The notes under the pieces are model-generated. The model was given only the letters and a program-made list of their open reading frames with translations. It was not told where the DNA came from and ran no database searches. A stretch of DNA of 64,000 bases from Megalobrama amblycephala. Its lineage: Eukaryota; Chordata; Actinopteri; Cypriniformes; Xenocyprididae. The translations under genes and the position numbers were made by a program. Positions 35,785-46,218 of this stretch are shown here, piece by piece; position 1 is the first letter of the stretch, and the number at the start of each line of letters is the position of its first letter. Where the stretch lies: the NCBI RefSeq assembly GCF_018812025.1, contig NC_063051.1, positions 978,001-1,042,000 on the forward strand. The letters are read 5' to 3'.

Positions 35785-36150
35785 ACAAGTGTATTCAAGG
35801 AGGTCCTGAAATTGAATTTTCTGCCATTTTATTATTATTATGAAATATGTCTGGGTTAACACCCGATGCAGTAATATGTTTACTTTTATTCTAAACCTCA
35901 TTAGTTTATTCAATTTGATTTTGTTTTATTTTATTGTAATGCCATACTTTAGGCTGACTTTCTGTGATGAATTCACATTTTAATAGGTATTATTTTGTTG
36001 TTCAAGAGTGAATCCTGGGAGGTCCTGAAATTGAATTTGCTGCCATCCATTTTTTCCCCCCATATTTTTGTTGAAATGTGTCAGAGTTAACACCCAGTGC
36101 AATATGTTTATTTTCTTTCTAAACCTCATTAGTTTGAATTTGATGCTGTT
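35785..36150 (+). repeat. diverged tandem duplication next to the satellite
   Basis: Two halves of about 140-150 bp (about 35785-35925 and 35995-36145) share in order GAGGTCCTGAAATTGAATTT, CTGCCAT, GTTAACACCC and CTAAACCTCATTAGTTT. The spacing is about 205 bp. A run of A at 36181-36195 follows. Confidence 0.75.
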
Positions 36151-36234
36151 CCTGTGTAACAAGACAACCTTAAATAAATGAAAAAAAAAAAAAAAGAGAC
36201 TTAATTCACTCTTAAAAATAGTTTTCTTTTCTGC

Positions 36235-36660
36235 TTGGTTTATCTGTATGTCGCAGACAGCTGCTCTGACACCATGAAAGCTCCTTCATCCCGTCTCCAT
36301 CAGTTCTCCTTATCTCCTCTTCTCAAGCCCTCCACGGGGCGAGTGTGCACAGATCTGACCCCGAGCGATCCCTCCTCGCCTCATCAAGCTCTCACTCATC
36401 TCGGGAAACAACAGCCCCCTGGCCAGCGCAGGTGAACAGCTTAAATCAGCTTTAAAAGACTGATGACTAACCAGCCAAGATGAATGGTGTGGGAAAGTGA
36501 GAGGACGTGACATTTATAGGCTCAAAGGCCCGAGCTCTTGAGAACGAAAAAAACTGAAAGCGGAGGAGGGGAAGCCTGCTGAAGAAATATGAAAAAGCTG
36601 AGCGGAGCAGTAAAATGTGGCTTGTTCTGTCCAGAGAATATGAAGTGTTGTCCACCTTGG
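36235..36660. promoter_or_regulatory. unique GC-richer island, conserved non-coding candidate
   Basis: No repeat similarity in the window and GC well above the flanks. Overlapping short ORFs on both strands show no domain. Confidence 0.2.
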
Positions 36661-37338
36661 CTGTGCTGAAAAGATGGAATTACTTTGATGGCTTAATTCA
36701 ACTTTGTCTCAAAAGTTATAATACAAAAGTCATAAAATTGATTTGGAGAAATAAAAATTGATACAAATGAGTCATAGTAAGAGTATAGAGCAACGAAATG
36801 AATGTGGAGAGCAGCTCGGATCATTTAGTCTTGGAAGAATTTGATGAGAAATCTGTTCATAAATTAGGCCAAACCTAGTACTGTTGATGCTTGGCAATGT
36901 TTTTGTTCCAAAATACTGGATTATATAAAAGAATAATGTTTGTTTTTATTTTATTATTATCTATATCTCTCTTTTTGGAACATGTTACTTTATTATGTGT
37001 CTGTTGTTTTTGTTGTTTTGTTTTTATCCCGAGTGGATGTTATATGCAAAAGCTAATAAAAATTTGATCACAAAAAAAGAAATCTGTTCATAAATTGAGA
37101 TCTCTGACTTTTGATTGCAGACTTTAATATCTTGGCAAATCTGAGAATAGTTTGAGTCATTGTCTCTTCTGTAATTTTCACAAGGAGGATTAAATATAAT
37201 TTTATCAGCTAAATATCAAACTAAAATTATATATATATATATAATGTCAATAATTTACAAATTTACAAATACAAATGTCTAAAATTTTATTTTATTTTAC
37301 TTTTTGAAACTGAAATATGCTTAAAGCATTATTTTGGT
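36661..37338. other. non-coding, with a small dispersed repeat at 37080-37170
   Basis: ATCTCTGACTTTTGATTGCA and TTGGCAAATCTGAGAATAG match the repeat at about 13.07 kb. Otherwise nothing recognised. Confidence 0.4.
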
Positions 37339-37972
37339 AACACTTTACAGTAAGGTTCGTTAGTTAAACATTAGTTAATGTATTAAATAACATGAACTAA
37401 CCATGAGCAATACATTTGTTAATCTTAATGTTAGTTAACAAAAATCTATTGTTCATGTTAGTTCACAGTGCATAAACTTATGTTAAAAAATGCAACTCTT
37501 GATTTTAATAATGTATTAGAAAATATTGAAATTAACATTAAGAGAGATTAATAAATGTTGTAGAAGTGCTGTTCATTATTAGTTAATACACAGCAAAATC
37601 CCCAGAGTTAAATCAGCTCTGCTCAGAGTACATATGGTCCCTCTCTAAGTAGTGTTAAAATAACACTGAAGCAGAATTAAAGTTAATGAGATAATTAAGC
37701 AGTTAATAAGACTGACTTAAGTCAGTTGTAGTTCTTGTGTTTTTTCTGATTTCTTCAGTGATTCTGCTTGTTAACAGCAGGTGTTCATCACTAATGCACA
37801 ATCATTACTTAATTAAATGCTTAATTATCTCATTAAATTTAACTCTGCTTCAGTGTTATTTTAACACTATTTAGAGAGGGACCATATGTACTCTGAGCAG
37901 AGTTGATTTAACTCTGGGGATTTTGCTGTGTATTAACTAATGAACTCTATTGTAAAGTGTTACCAGTATTTT
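37339..37972. mobile_element. GTTAGTTAATG-family element, split by a MITE
   Basis: The left end GGTAACACTTTACAGTAAGG and right end ATTGTAAAGTGTTACC are inverted. The interior has TTAGTTAATGTATTAAATAA and ATGAACTAAC words, repeated at 46775-47045 and 52000-52165. It is interrupted by 37589-37930. Confidence 0.75.
37589..37930. mobile_element. TA-flanked palindromic MITE
   Basis: Ends CACAGCAAAATCCCCAGAGT and ACTCTGGGGATTTTGCTGTG are perfect inverses. TA dinucleotides flank both ends, as for Tc1/mariner-type insertions. About 115 bp of each arm are near-identical inverted copies, including ACATATGGTCCCTCTCTAA. Confidence 0.85.
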
Positions 37973-38094
37973 TGTACAGAAAAAGTGTCATAGCATAGTG
38001 GGATTGAACAGAAAGTGCATGGACAAAGACTAAAAATTCATTAAGCATTTTATAAAAAGAATGTCGACAGTATAAGCATCATGTCATTGTACTT

Positions 38095-38530
38095 CTGTCT
38101 CTTTCTCTCTCAGCTCCAGACCGCCTGCTACTGATGATCTTCTCATGTGAGCTACTCTCAATTCTGCAAATTTATTGACGGCCTTTAAAAATATTTACCC
38201 GTACACTTCCTCTTCAGTGGGCGCCTGGCCCATAATCCTCCTACCCCTTTATTAGATCATTTGTCAAACCCTAGAGCTCTTTACTTGTCTTCTCTTTCTC
38301 TCTGGCCCCTCCTTCCCGTTCCTCTCCTCTCCTTTGAGAGAGTTGTTGTGTAACGGCCATTGGTGGTTTAACTCCTTGTCTCCTTCTCCTTTTAAAAGAA
38401 AAATTTACAGCTGATTAGTCTGTGCTGTAAAGACAGAGCCGGTCCTGAGAGGAACGCACCGACACATTTCTGCAAGACGAGACGCTCAGTGTTATGAGAA
38501 ACACATGGAAATAAAGGCAGAAAGATTGCT
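38095..38530. promoter_or_regulatory. unique island, conserved non-coding candidate
   Basis: Unique, pyrimidine-rich sequence including GTAACGGCCATTGGTGG (an inverted CCAAT-type word) and CCTTTATTAGATCATTTGTC. A possible mini-exon at 38114-38146 (acceptor TTTCTCTCTCAG, donor GTGAGC) lies at its left edge. Confidence 0.25.
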
Positions 38531-38799
38531 GCAAACATTATGAATATTGGAGAAAACCTGAGACTCTACTACCTACTACCTAGACATCATGCTCTTAATG
38601 CAGAAACATTTGTACATCTGCCTTAAATTTTGGCCAAAAACAAAACAAAAAAATTAGGGCTTTGTCTGTGGTTGAATCAAGTTTTTAATGTTGTTTATAT
38701 GTCTATGTGGTGTTTTTAACATGCTTTAAGACAAACCATGTGCAAATTCAGAAGTCAACACCATTGCAGAGTATTTGCTCTTTAAAACGGCAGTGATTT

Positions 38800-39300
38800 A
38801 AAGATGCAGTTTGAAATCGCCGGCATTTCTGACATCACAAACTACCTTGTAACCAATCACGTCAATGTGTGGGCGGGGCTTTAGCATATCATTAACTATG
38901 ACTGTTCTGAAGCAGGAGAGTCTCAAGGGAAGGTTATCCCGGTATATTTTTCTGTTGATATGAAAAATCAGGTAGATTAAGCAATATAGAGGGTGTGTAT
39001 TACAATGTTATGATGAATATGCCTTGTTTCAAAGCGTTTTTAAGGATACTGATTGTTAGAAGGCAGCTGTCTGACTTGCGAACGATAACATGGTTTGTGT
39101 AACACATTATTAGCTGTTTGACAATGTAGTCAAGCAAAAGACTAATCATATTAATTACCGTTATGTGTCCGATGTTGTAAAGAGCGATACCATTGTGCAG
39201 CGTTTACCTCAGTAAGTTGACCGAGTGGATCTCTGAGCTTGTGTGAGTGAGTGGAGGCGGGGCTAATTAGCATATTCATAGATCCATGTATACTAAATGA
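38800..39300. repeat. probable dispersed element with TGGGCGGGGCTTTAGCAT
   Basis: GTAACCAATCACGTCAATG and GGGCGGGGCTTTAGCATAT, with a second GGAGGCGGGGCTAATTAGC at 39252, look like a cyprinid repeat. No terminus or duplication was defined. Confidence 0.35.
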
Positions 39301-39740
39301 AGCAAGGGTGTAAAGTTACATTCAAGTTATTTTAAGACTTGAAGACATTTTTTTTTCAAAGGAAAAAACTTTTAAATATTCATTTTAGTGATCAAAGATG
39401 AGGACTTTAACATAAACAAATAAAACAAACCAATAAATAATTAATTCATGAAAATAAAGACAAAAAAATTATAAAACAAAATATAAATCAATATTTTATG
39501 AGTATATGAACATAAATAAAGACATAAATTATAAAACAAAATATTAACCAGTATTATTTTTAATACTTTTTAATCATTTTCAAGTTTATTAATCAGTATA
39601 CAAACTTGTTTTTCCATTTGAAATTTCATGAAAGTTTTGGCATACAGTTCACTACATTTTGTTTAATTTCTCTGAAAATTAAATTTAATATCTTGTCATT
39701 TTGCTTTTGCATTTGTCTTATTTTTATTAAAACATACAGA

Positions 39741-39962
39741 ACCCCTAAAGGGACATGGTGAAGGAAAAAAATATGAGATGGGAGGAAAAATTATATGTCA
39801 ATGCTTTTGCATTATCTCACAATTTTTTTTGTGAAACTTTAGCGAGCAAAAGCAAAATTTCTCGGGGGAAGACAAGACTTTTGCAAATGAACGCAAAAGC
39901 ATAGAGATATTTTTTTTCCCCCATCTCATATTTTTTCAATCACCATGCCCCTTTAGGGGCTC
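39741..39962. mobile_element. short foldback with ACCCCTAAAGGGACATGG terminus
   Basis: The left arm AACCCCTAAAGGGACATGG is mirrored by CCATGCCCCTTTAGGGGCT. Internal arms AAATATGAGATGGGAGG and CCCCCATCTCATATTTTTT also pair. Total about 222 bp, no coding. Confidence 0.8.
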
Positions 39963-40249
39963 CCTACAAAAACACTAAGAAAATGCATTTTTTTTTGCAG
40001 CTCGTGGCACAAGATGTGGCACAGTGGCCAAAAACAATGGTTTGACAGACGTGCAAGCAAACTAACAATTAAAAACTAGCTCAGATGAACATGTGAATGT
40101 GTATTTGAGCACCTATTAGGACAGCATACTATGTTTTGAAACAGAACGATGGTTTCATTTGTTCAGCACACCATAATAAACACAGCAAAGTTGTGCACAC
40201 ATGAGCGCTAAACCACATGGAAATTCTCAGACAAGCATTTTCCCCAACG

Positions 40250-40720
40250 ATTAGAGTAAAATGGCATCCATGTTCATCTATTTGGCAAACACACACATGC
40301 AGATTCCCAATATCAAGAGTTTCCCTCTCAGTCTGAGTGCTGAATGTGGAAAAGCAAAGTACTGCAGCTCATTGATATGCAGAAGCATGCGGCTCAGACA
40401 GGGAGTGCTGTTATTATTGGGGTGCGCGGAGAGGAGGTCTGGCACGGGTTTCCACACGGCAGCGGCTCTGCGCATGTCTGCCAAGCTCACAAACACACGC
40501 ACACACACACTCGCCCCAGCCACAGGTATGTCCCCGGCCCGGTGGGTAACCTCTGCCCGGCCAAAGAGCTGTCAGAAACCCTCTCCTCTCCCATCAGCCT
40601 AACTAGAGTGGAAAAGGCCTGAGCAGCCGGTGAGGAGTTGGGGGTTGCACACCCATGCACTTTCAGACGTATGGGTTTCCCTCTATATTTTAGGCTTCAG
40701 GCGTTCTTTATTAGCCAATT
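40250..40720. promoter_or_regulatory. unique GC-rich island, conserved non-coding candidate
   Basis: GC-rich and unique in the window, with GTGGGTAACCTCTGCCCGG and TTGATATGCAGAAGCATG. Overlapping ORFs (81-113 codons on both strands) have no domains. A donor-like CAGGTATGTCC at about 40523 is isolated. Confidence 0.2.
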
Positions 40721-41329
40721 ACGGATATTCCACTGCAGTGGAAACAAGCTTTTGTGAAGACAGACAAATTATGACTTTGTCCTGATGAGGGAAAATTGGT
40801 TTGAGCGTGCATCATCCATATGGGTATAATATTCGTTGGACTACTCTGTGGTGGGCGATCCCGTTTTGGAGATACTAAACAATCTGGAAAATTTCAACGA
40901 CTGGACTACATTACCCACAATGCACCAAGACCAAGCATATGGTAAAATTATGCATTTTTTGCCAAGGTTGTTGCTGTGGGTACATTTTTTTTCTGTGGGT
41001 TGATTTCCACCCCCCAGACGTACAAATTCAGTGGGGAATTTGGCCGCCCAATGGAGAAAATCGCATTGGGCTATTTTTGGGCTACTGTTGACTCACCATT
41101 GGACTACTTTTGTTGCACAGACCTGGCAACCCTGAAAGCATTCAATCTAATTGGGTCATTTTGACTTAGAAAATAGGGATTTGTCACGGGTTGTATTTCC
41201 TAACTTTGCAGAAGTGAGTTTTCAGCATAACTCAGGAGTGACAGAAGAAGAAAAATGAAGGTGGAGTGATGATCAACATGTTTTATAATTTTTTTTCCCC
41301 AAACCTTGAAAACTTTGAAAAATGTGCAC

Positions 41330-41755
41330 CATTAGCCACGTTTCCACCGCAGGAACTTTCTGCAGGAATTACAGACTTTGGGGTGGTACTCAGTGTGTTT
41401 CAACCACAGGAACCAGGGTCTAAATGAAGTTCGGGGTAAAAATTTCCCCCTCAGAAAGTCCCTGCTCACGAGGTAGAAAGTTTTGGGGTTTGGGCGCTGA
41501 ACATGCTGATTGGTTGGATTTTGATTGGTTGACTCCACGCAGCATTTTATTTGAACCACCATTTTTAAAAGTCTGTTGCTTTGTGTGCAATAAGAGTTGT
41601 TTGCTATTCGAATCAACAATGGGGTTTAAAAAATACGACCAATGGACTGACGATGAGGTTCAGGCTTATTAAGCTTATATGCGGAGGATGAAATCCAGCG
41701 GAAACTGGAAAGTTATGCGCAGTCCTATGTCACTTGCCTAATCATCATGGTACTT
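41330..41755 (+). mobile_element. DNA-transposon fragment with a broken Myb/SANT ORF
   Basis: It starts GCCACGTTTCCACCGCAGGA, an end I associate with a common cyprinid DNA transposon. It then carries an ATG at about 41620 encoding MGFKKYDQWTDDEVQAY. After a one-base loss the next frame continues LLSLYAEDEIQRKLES. WT-DEE followed by LLSLYAEDEIQ is the pattern of Myb/SANT-like proteins carried by Harbinger-type elements. The fragment ends where the repeat at about 41757 begins, so the right end is missing. Confidence 0.55.
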
Positions 41756-41756
41756 T

Positions 41757-42005
41757 AGAAATTTACATTTACATTTATTCTTTTGGAAGACACTTTTATC
41801 CAAAGCAACTTACAAGTGAGGAATACAACAAGTGAGACATTGCTCAGGAAATGAAAGGATAGGTAATGAAACGATAGGATTTTTTTTTTTTTTTAAGATA
41901 AGGTTAAGTGCTCACAAAAGAGATGAGTTTTCATCTGTCTTTTGAATATTGCCAGGGATTCTGCATTCCAGGTGAAGGCAGGAAGATCGTTCTACCAGCA
42001 TGGAG
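41757..42005. mobile_element. repeat with fish-wide TTTTATCCAAAGC module
   Basis: TTACATTTACATTTATTC followed by GACACTTTTATCCAAAGCA is a module widespread in fish SINE-type and related repeats. Downstream words GATGAGTTTTCATCTGTCTT and GAAGGCAGGAAGATCGTTCT belong to the same cyprinid repeat by memory. No terminal duplication defined. Confidence 0.5.
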
Positions 42006-42020
42006 TGGAATAACCTATCC

Positions 42021-42023
<3 letters not shown>

Positions 42024-42076
<53 letters not shown>
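42024..42076. repeat. (AT)n microsatellite
   Basis: About 26 AT dinucleotides followed by ACACAC. Confidence 0.95.
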
Positions 42077-42082
<6 letters not shown>

Positions 42083-42439
42083 TAGTTAAAATACTTCCCC
42101 TATTCACCTGTATTGTCTTGCTTTAATCTGCTCTGTGGGATTTTCTTGCAAATAATCCAGTGTTTTTAGTGTGTTGCTATATGTGCTCTGATTGGTTGCT
42201 TACTGGCCAAAGTGAAGAGTCTCTGTGATAATCTGGTATTTAATGGAAGTCTGTGGGGGTTGTCCATTTTTAAGTCATAAACATTAGCAAAAACCACTCA
42301 TAATAATTATAAATGATTCATAGGAAATGAAGTCTGTATCAGCCCTGTAGTAATGAGCACTTTCTGGAGCAAATTATAGTGACTATTATTTAATGACCTC
42401 TTTAAAAATCCACAAATATTTGCCATAATAACTGACAAA

Positions 42440-42975
42440 TTGGCTCTGTACTTCCCTTATCCAGGTGCATTCAGAGGAAATAAGGCGCAGAAAGCCTCTC
42501 GTTTTCAAAGTGTCTGCTGTGAAATGCACATGGCCTCGATATTTTGATGGACTACCTCTTGAAACCTAATCAAGATACGCTTTCCCCTCCCTGAACGCAC
42601 TATGAGGCTTATTATTTTAACCCCGAATGCACTGCATGATGTCTATACCGTATCTGCCGGCCAAGATTTCTTCGGTATGTACGCTTCCTGCTTAAGCATG
42701 AAAAAAAAAAAAAAAAAAAATCAACATTCCTCTGGGTTTCACAATTTGGCCTGCTTGAAGTAGCAGAAGACTCATCGAGTTGGGATGGGACGCAGCCAGT
42801 ACAAACACCCTGATGCCTGGCCAATTAGACATGCTAAATGCATTTGATTCACTGCTCTGTGAACCCTGATGTGTTCAATTAAACACGCTTCATCTCCATG
42901 CGCCCGTTCAACCTGATTACACCTCGGGTTAAGCTAACCGTCTCAATCGCACGAATGGGGTGTGTAGATTCTCTT
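42440..42975. promoter_or_regulatory. unique island, conserved non-coding candidate
   Basis: Unique sequence with elevated GC and a run of about 22 A at 42699-42720. Homeobox-type words occur near 42820-42900 (CCAATTAGACATG, GTTCAATTAAACACG). No coding features. Confidence 0.2.
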
Positions 42976-43574
42976 GAAACACGTTTTAGTTGACGTGAGT
43001 TCGCATGAGGTTTTGATGCAGCTTTTTAAAATAAATATAAAACACAATTCTATTTTACTTCCATAATTTGACATATTGACAGGATATTCAATGAGACAAA
43101 GTCATTTCACTCGGCGACCATTTTTGAAACGCCTCTCGGCCATGCAAGTGCAGCTCCTGTCTCAAATTCTCCAAAGCTGTTCTCAAAGCTTTCGATTAAA
43201 TATTTGAAATCCTCAATGAAATCCATCAACAACTGTCTCATAAATTTTGTTTCAAAACACTCGAATCATGACAAAAACAGCATTTTTCAGGCTGGATCAA
43301 GTCTCTATATAGGAAGCACAAGTCTTACTGTTTCTATAGACCTTATGTAGCCACCTTTTCAGTGCTGCGCTCGTTGTCTTTTGTCTTCCTATTTGTATTT
43401 CCACAGCGATCTTACATATTTATGAATGAACTGATCATTTTAAAATCTTCCCGGTCTACTGACATCTATTATGACATCTGCTTTAAACATGACAATGCTC
43501 ATAATAAGTAATTTTCATTAACTAAGTAAATCCACTTCACCAGCTAAATATTCTTCGACAGCGATGCCATAGAA

Positions 43575-43680
43575 ATCGTCTCAGGTTACGTATGTAACCA
43601 TAGTTCCCTGAGAAAGGGAACGAGACACTGCATCTGATAGGGACGCTTTGGGAATGCAAAGCAAAGCAGTGCGAGTTCCC
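43575..43680. repeat. fragment of TCAGGTTACGTATGTAACC repeat
   Basis: CGTCTCAGGTTACGTATGTA and AGTTCCCTGAGAAAGGGAAC are hallmark words of a dispersed cyprinid repeat. Both are palindromic. Only one end is present. Confidence 0.5.
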
Positions 43681-44154
43681 TCGAAATGGAAATACAAAGC
43701 TACCGCAAAACTGAAGTTCATAGACAATATTATAACATTTTTCCCATTCATAATAATGCAAGTGCACCGTTTTTTACAGCAGCTAAGTAGTCTGAACTTA
43801 ATTTTATCTGGTAAATTACCATTGTGCACAAAGAGCTTACTCTATTGACAGCCATTCAAAAGTAAACCTGAACTTTGATTTTATATATATACACATATAA
43901 TGCACATAAATGTCTTTAAATTTAAAATTAGATGTTTCACCACAGACCATTTTTTAAAAGCTACTAAAGAGCTGTAAATTTCTGCAGAGTGATCAGTCTC
44001 ATGACACATTTGTGTAAAAAAATCTCAAAAACAAGTCTTATGTTCACCACTGCTGCATCTATTTGATAAAAAAAAATACAGTAAAAAGAATAAAATTGTG
44101 AAATATTATTGCAATCTAAAATAGCTGTTCTCTATGTGAATAGCTTTTAAAATG

Positions 44155-44402
44155 TAATTTATTTCTGTGATCAAAGCTGCATTTTCAGCATCATTACTCC
44201 AGTCTTCAGTGTCACATGATCCTTCAGAAATCATTCTAATATGCTGATTTGCTGCTCAAGAAACATTTATGGTTATTATCAATGTTGAAAGCAACTTTGA
44301 TGAATAGAAAGTTCAAAAGAACAGCATTTATTTGAAATAGAAATATTGTGTGACATTAAATGTCTGTCACTTTTTAATGCATCCTTGCTGAATAAATTTT
44401 TT
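44155..44402. repeat. dispersed repeat containing CTTCAGTGTCACATGATCC
   Basis: GTCTTCAGTGTCACATGATC, AATATGCTGATTTGCTGCTC and AAAGAACAGCATTTATTTGA occur in order, as in a very common cyprinid repeat. It ends with AATGCATCCTTGCTGAATAA. Slight truncations in the middle. Confidence 0.6.
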
Positions 44403-45253
44403 GTTTGTTGTTGTTGTTTTGGAATGCCTTTGGAATAATGTGCACAAAAAAACCAGGAACATGCATAAGAAAGCGCATGAGGTCAGTTTTGATGTTGACT
44501 TCGAGCTAAACTCAATTTGAAGGGTAAATGTAGTGGCAATTAAATTCAGATAAATGGCTGTACTTCTAAGAGCGCGCTCAGACGTGAGTCTAAGGGAGTG
44601 AATTTGTTTATTACAGCTTGAGAGCGCAAGAAAACGCATATGGATCCGCACCACTGTGTTGAAAGACACTTTAAAGTATTTGAAAGAGTGTACTAACAGA
44701 TTAGAGCACTCCTTGATCTAATGAAAATCAATATTGCAAAACATTTAGCCATGAGAGAGGCATACATAATCTAATAAGACACATAACGTAATTTCTGAAT
44801 TACTGGTAGAGCAAATAGATAATGGAGATGAACTAGGCCTATATGGGCTTTATTTGATAATGTCAACCAAAATGAAATATTTACCCATGAATATTCTCAT
44901 ATTCATTATTATTACATCACATAATATAAGCACACATTGGCATTAACACCAACTTAACCATATTCATGGTTTAACACCATGCACTGTAATAAATTATATA
45001 GCCACAGTCGTACTTTACATACCGCTGCACAAACTAATGGTCACTCTGATGTGCACGTCAATGTTAAACCAATCAGTCGTTCCTGAAGGCACAGGAAATA
45101 GACTTTATTAGCACTCACCTCCTCTCCTAAGACAACTTTCAGCTCTCATCTACACAATTAGACTAAGTGGCCTGTCACTGACCATTTCGATTCATATTCA
45201 TTGTCCACACACCGTCAGAATTGCCATGAAAATGCTGTATATCCAACTGCAAC

Positions 45254-45355
45254 ATGGTCGTACGCTCGTGTGACCTCAGATTAAGAGTCGGTCAAGACAT
45301 TCCTAAAAGACATCAGTTAGCTAAAGGGCCAGAAATAGGGTTACACATGCATTAA
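45254..45355 (+). pseudogene. partial duplicate of rtf2 exon 1, still in frame
   Basis: Positions 45299-45340 align with 46171-46212 inside rtf2 exon 1 at about 79% identity, including the identical ATTCCTAAAAGACAT. The encoded IPKRHQLAKGPEIG matches IPKRHELVKGPKKV of the real exon, and several differences are silent. An in-frame ATG at 45254 opens a 33-codon ORF, but the conserved MGCDGGT start is absent and the donor site is lost. No other exon is duplicated. It is most likely a decayed tandem duplicate; a functional alternative first exon is possible but not supported by a splice site. Confidence 0.6.
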
Positions 45356-45899
45356 ACACACTTTGCAAGCTTGTTGTAACACCTTTCCCTTACAAAAGGT
45401 ACTGTGGCAGTACAGTGATGGTATTGAAATACTATAGAACTCTATATTCATTTAAGCATAGAACAATATGCAATATGATGCAACTTTTTTGTTCCCTATT
45501 TTATTTGTTAAATACCATAGTGCATACATTTCAGTACCAAGGTAGGCCTACACTATCAAAATACAATGATAACATCACTGACTGTACCAAAAAAGAGCCA
45601 TAAAAACTATGCTACAGCATTTCATTCCAAATAACCATAGTAGCCAGGCAGAACTTGAGTATTTTTAGTAGTGTTTTGTGCAGAATAAATAACTGGAGCA
45701 CTGAAGAACTATATTCCTTAAATTATTAGGCCTATACTTTAGCTCAAGAATGTAGAAACTCTTTGTTTTATACCATTTGCACAAGGAAGGATAAAGAAAC
45801 CTAGGCTATTTTATTTTCGTATGCCATTATCAGTTGCATATAAAAGGCAATGAATATATTTTAATCCGAACTAGTTAATTTAAGTTTGTGAACTCAACG

Positions 45900-46149
45900 T
45901 CATTTCCTTCCTCGCCATGTGATTTGTTGTTAAAACTCAGCATCGAGCGCCATCACGTGGTTTGTGTTTATATCAACACGTAACTGAAGTGCAATTTTCA
46001 AAGCGCCCTCTAAGCGGCGCTATCTTAAAAACACACGAAAACTCACAGCTGACGCTCTTCACTGAAGCTCTTCGGTTGTTTACAGTTTTGCCCCTTTAGC
46101 GTCAGTCATATAACTCTCTCAGTAAAACTGTTTAAATCTTATTTCCAAC
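45900..46149 (+). promoter_or_regulatory. rtf2: rtf2 promoter and 5' UTR region
   Basis: Directly upstream of the rtf2 start codon. It is GC-richer than its surroundings, with an E-box CACGTG at 45954-45959, a nearby ACACGTAAC and the GC-rich words AAGCGCCCTCTAAGCGGCGC. No TATA box is evident, as usual for a housekeeping gene. The transcription start cannot be placed from sequence alone. Confidence 0.5.
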
Positions 46150-46218
46150 ATGGGATGCGACGGCGGAACTATTCCTAAAAGACATGAACTAGTTAAAGGA
46201 CCGAAAAAGGTTGAAAAG
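46150..46218 (+). CDS. rtf2: rtf2 coding exon 1
   Basis: Residues 1-23. The ATG follows TTATTTCCAAC. The donor is AAG|GTAAAAG and the intron is phase 0. The partial duplicate at 45299-45340 derives from this exon. Confidence 0.93.

Noticed and set aside
40261..40622. Plus-strand ORFs of 92 and 113 codons with a donor-like CAGGTATG
   Set aside because: Two frames overlap, there is no matching acceptor or domain, and the region is better described as a unique GC-rich island.
41908..42126. ORF containing a YIYIYI run
   Set aside because: It is a translation of the (AT)n microsatellite at 42024-42076.
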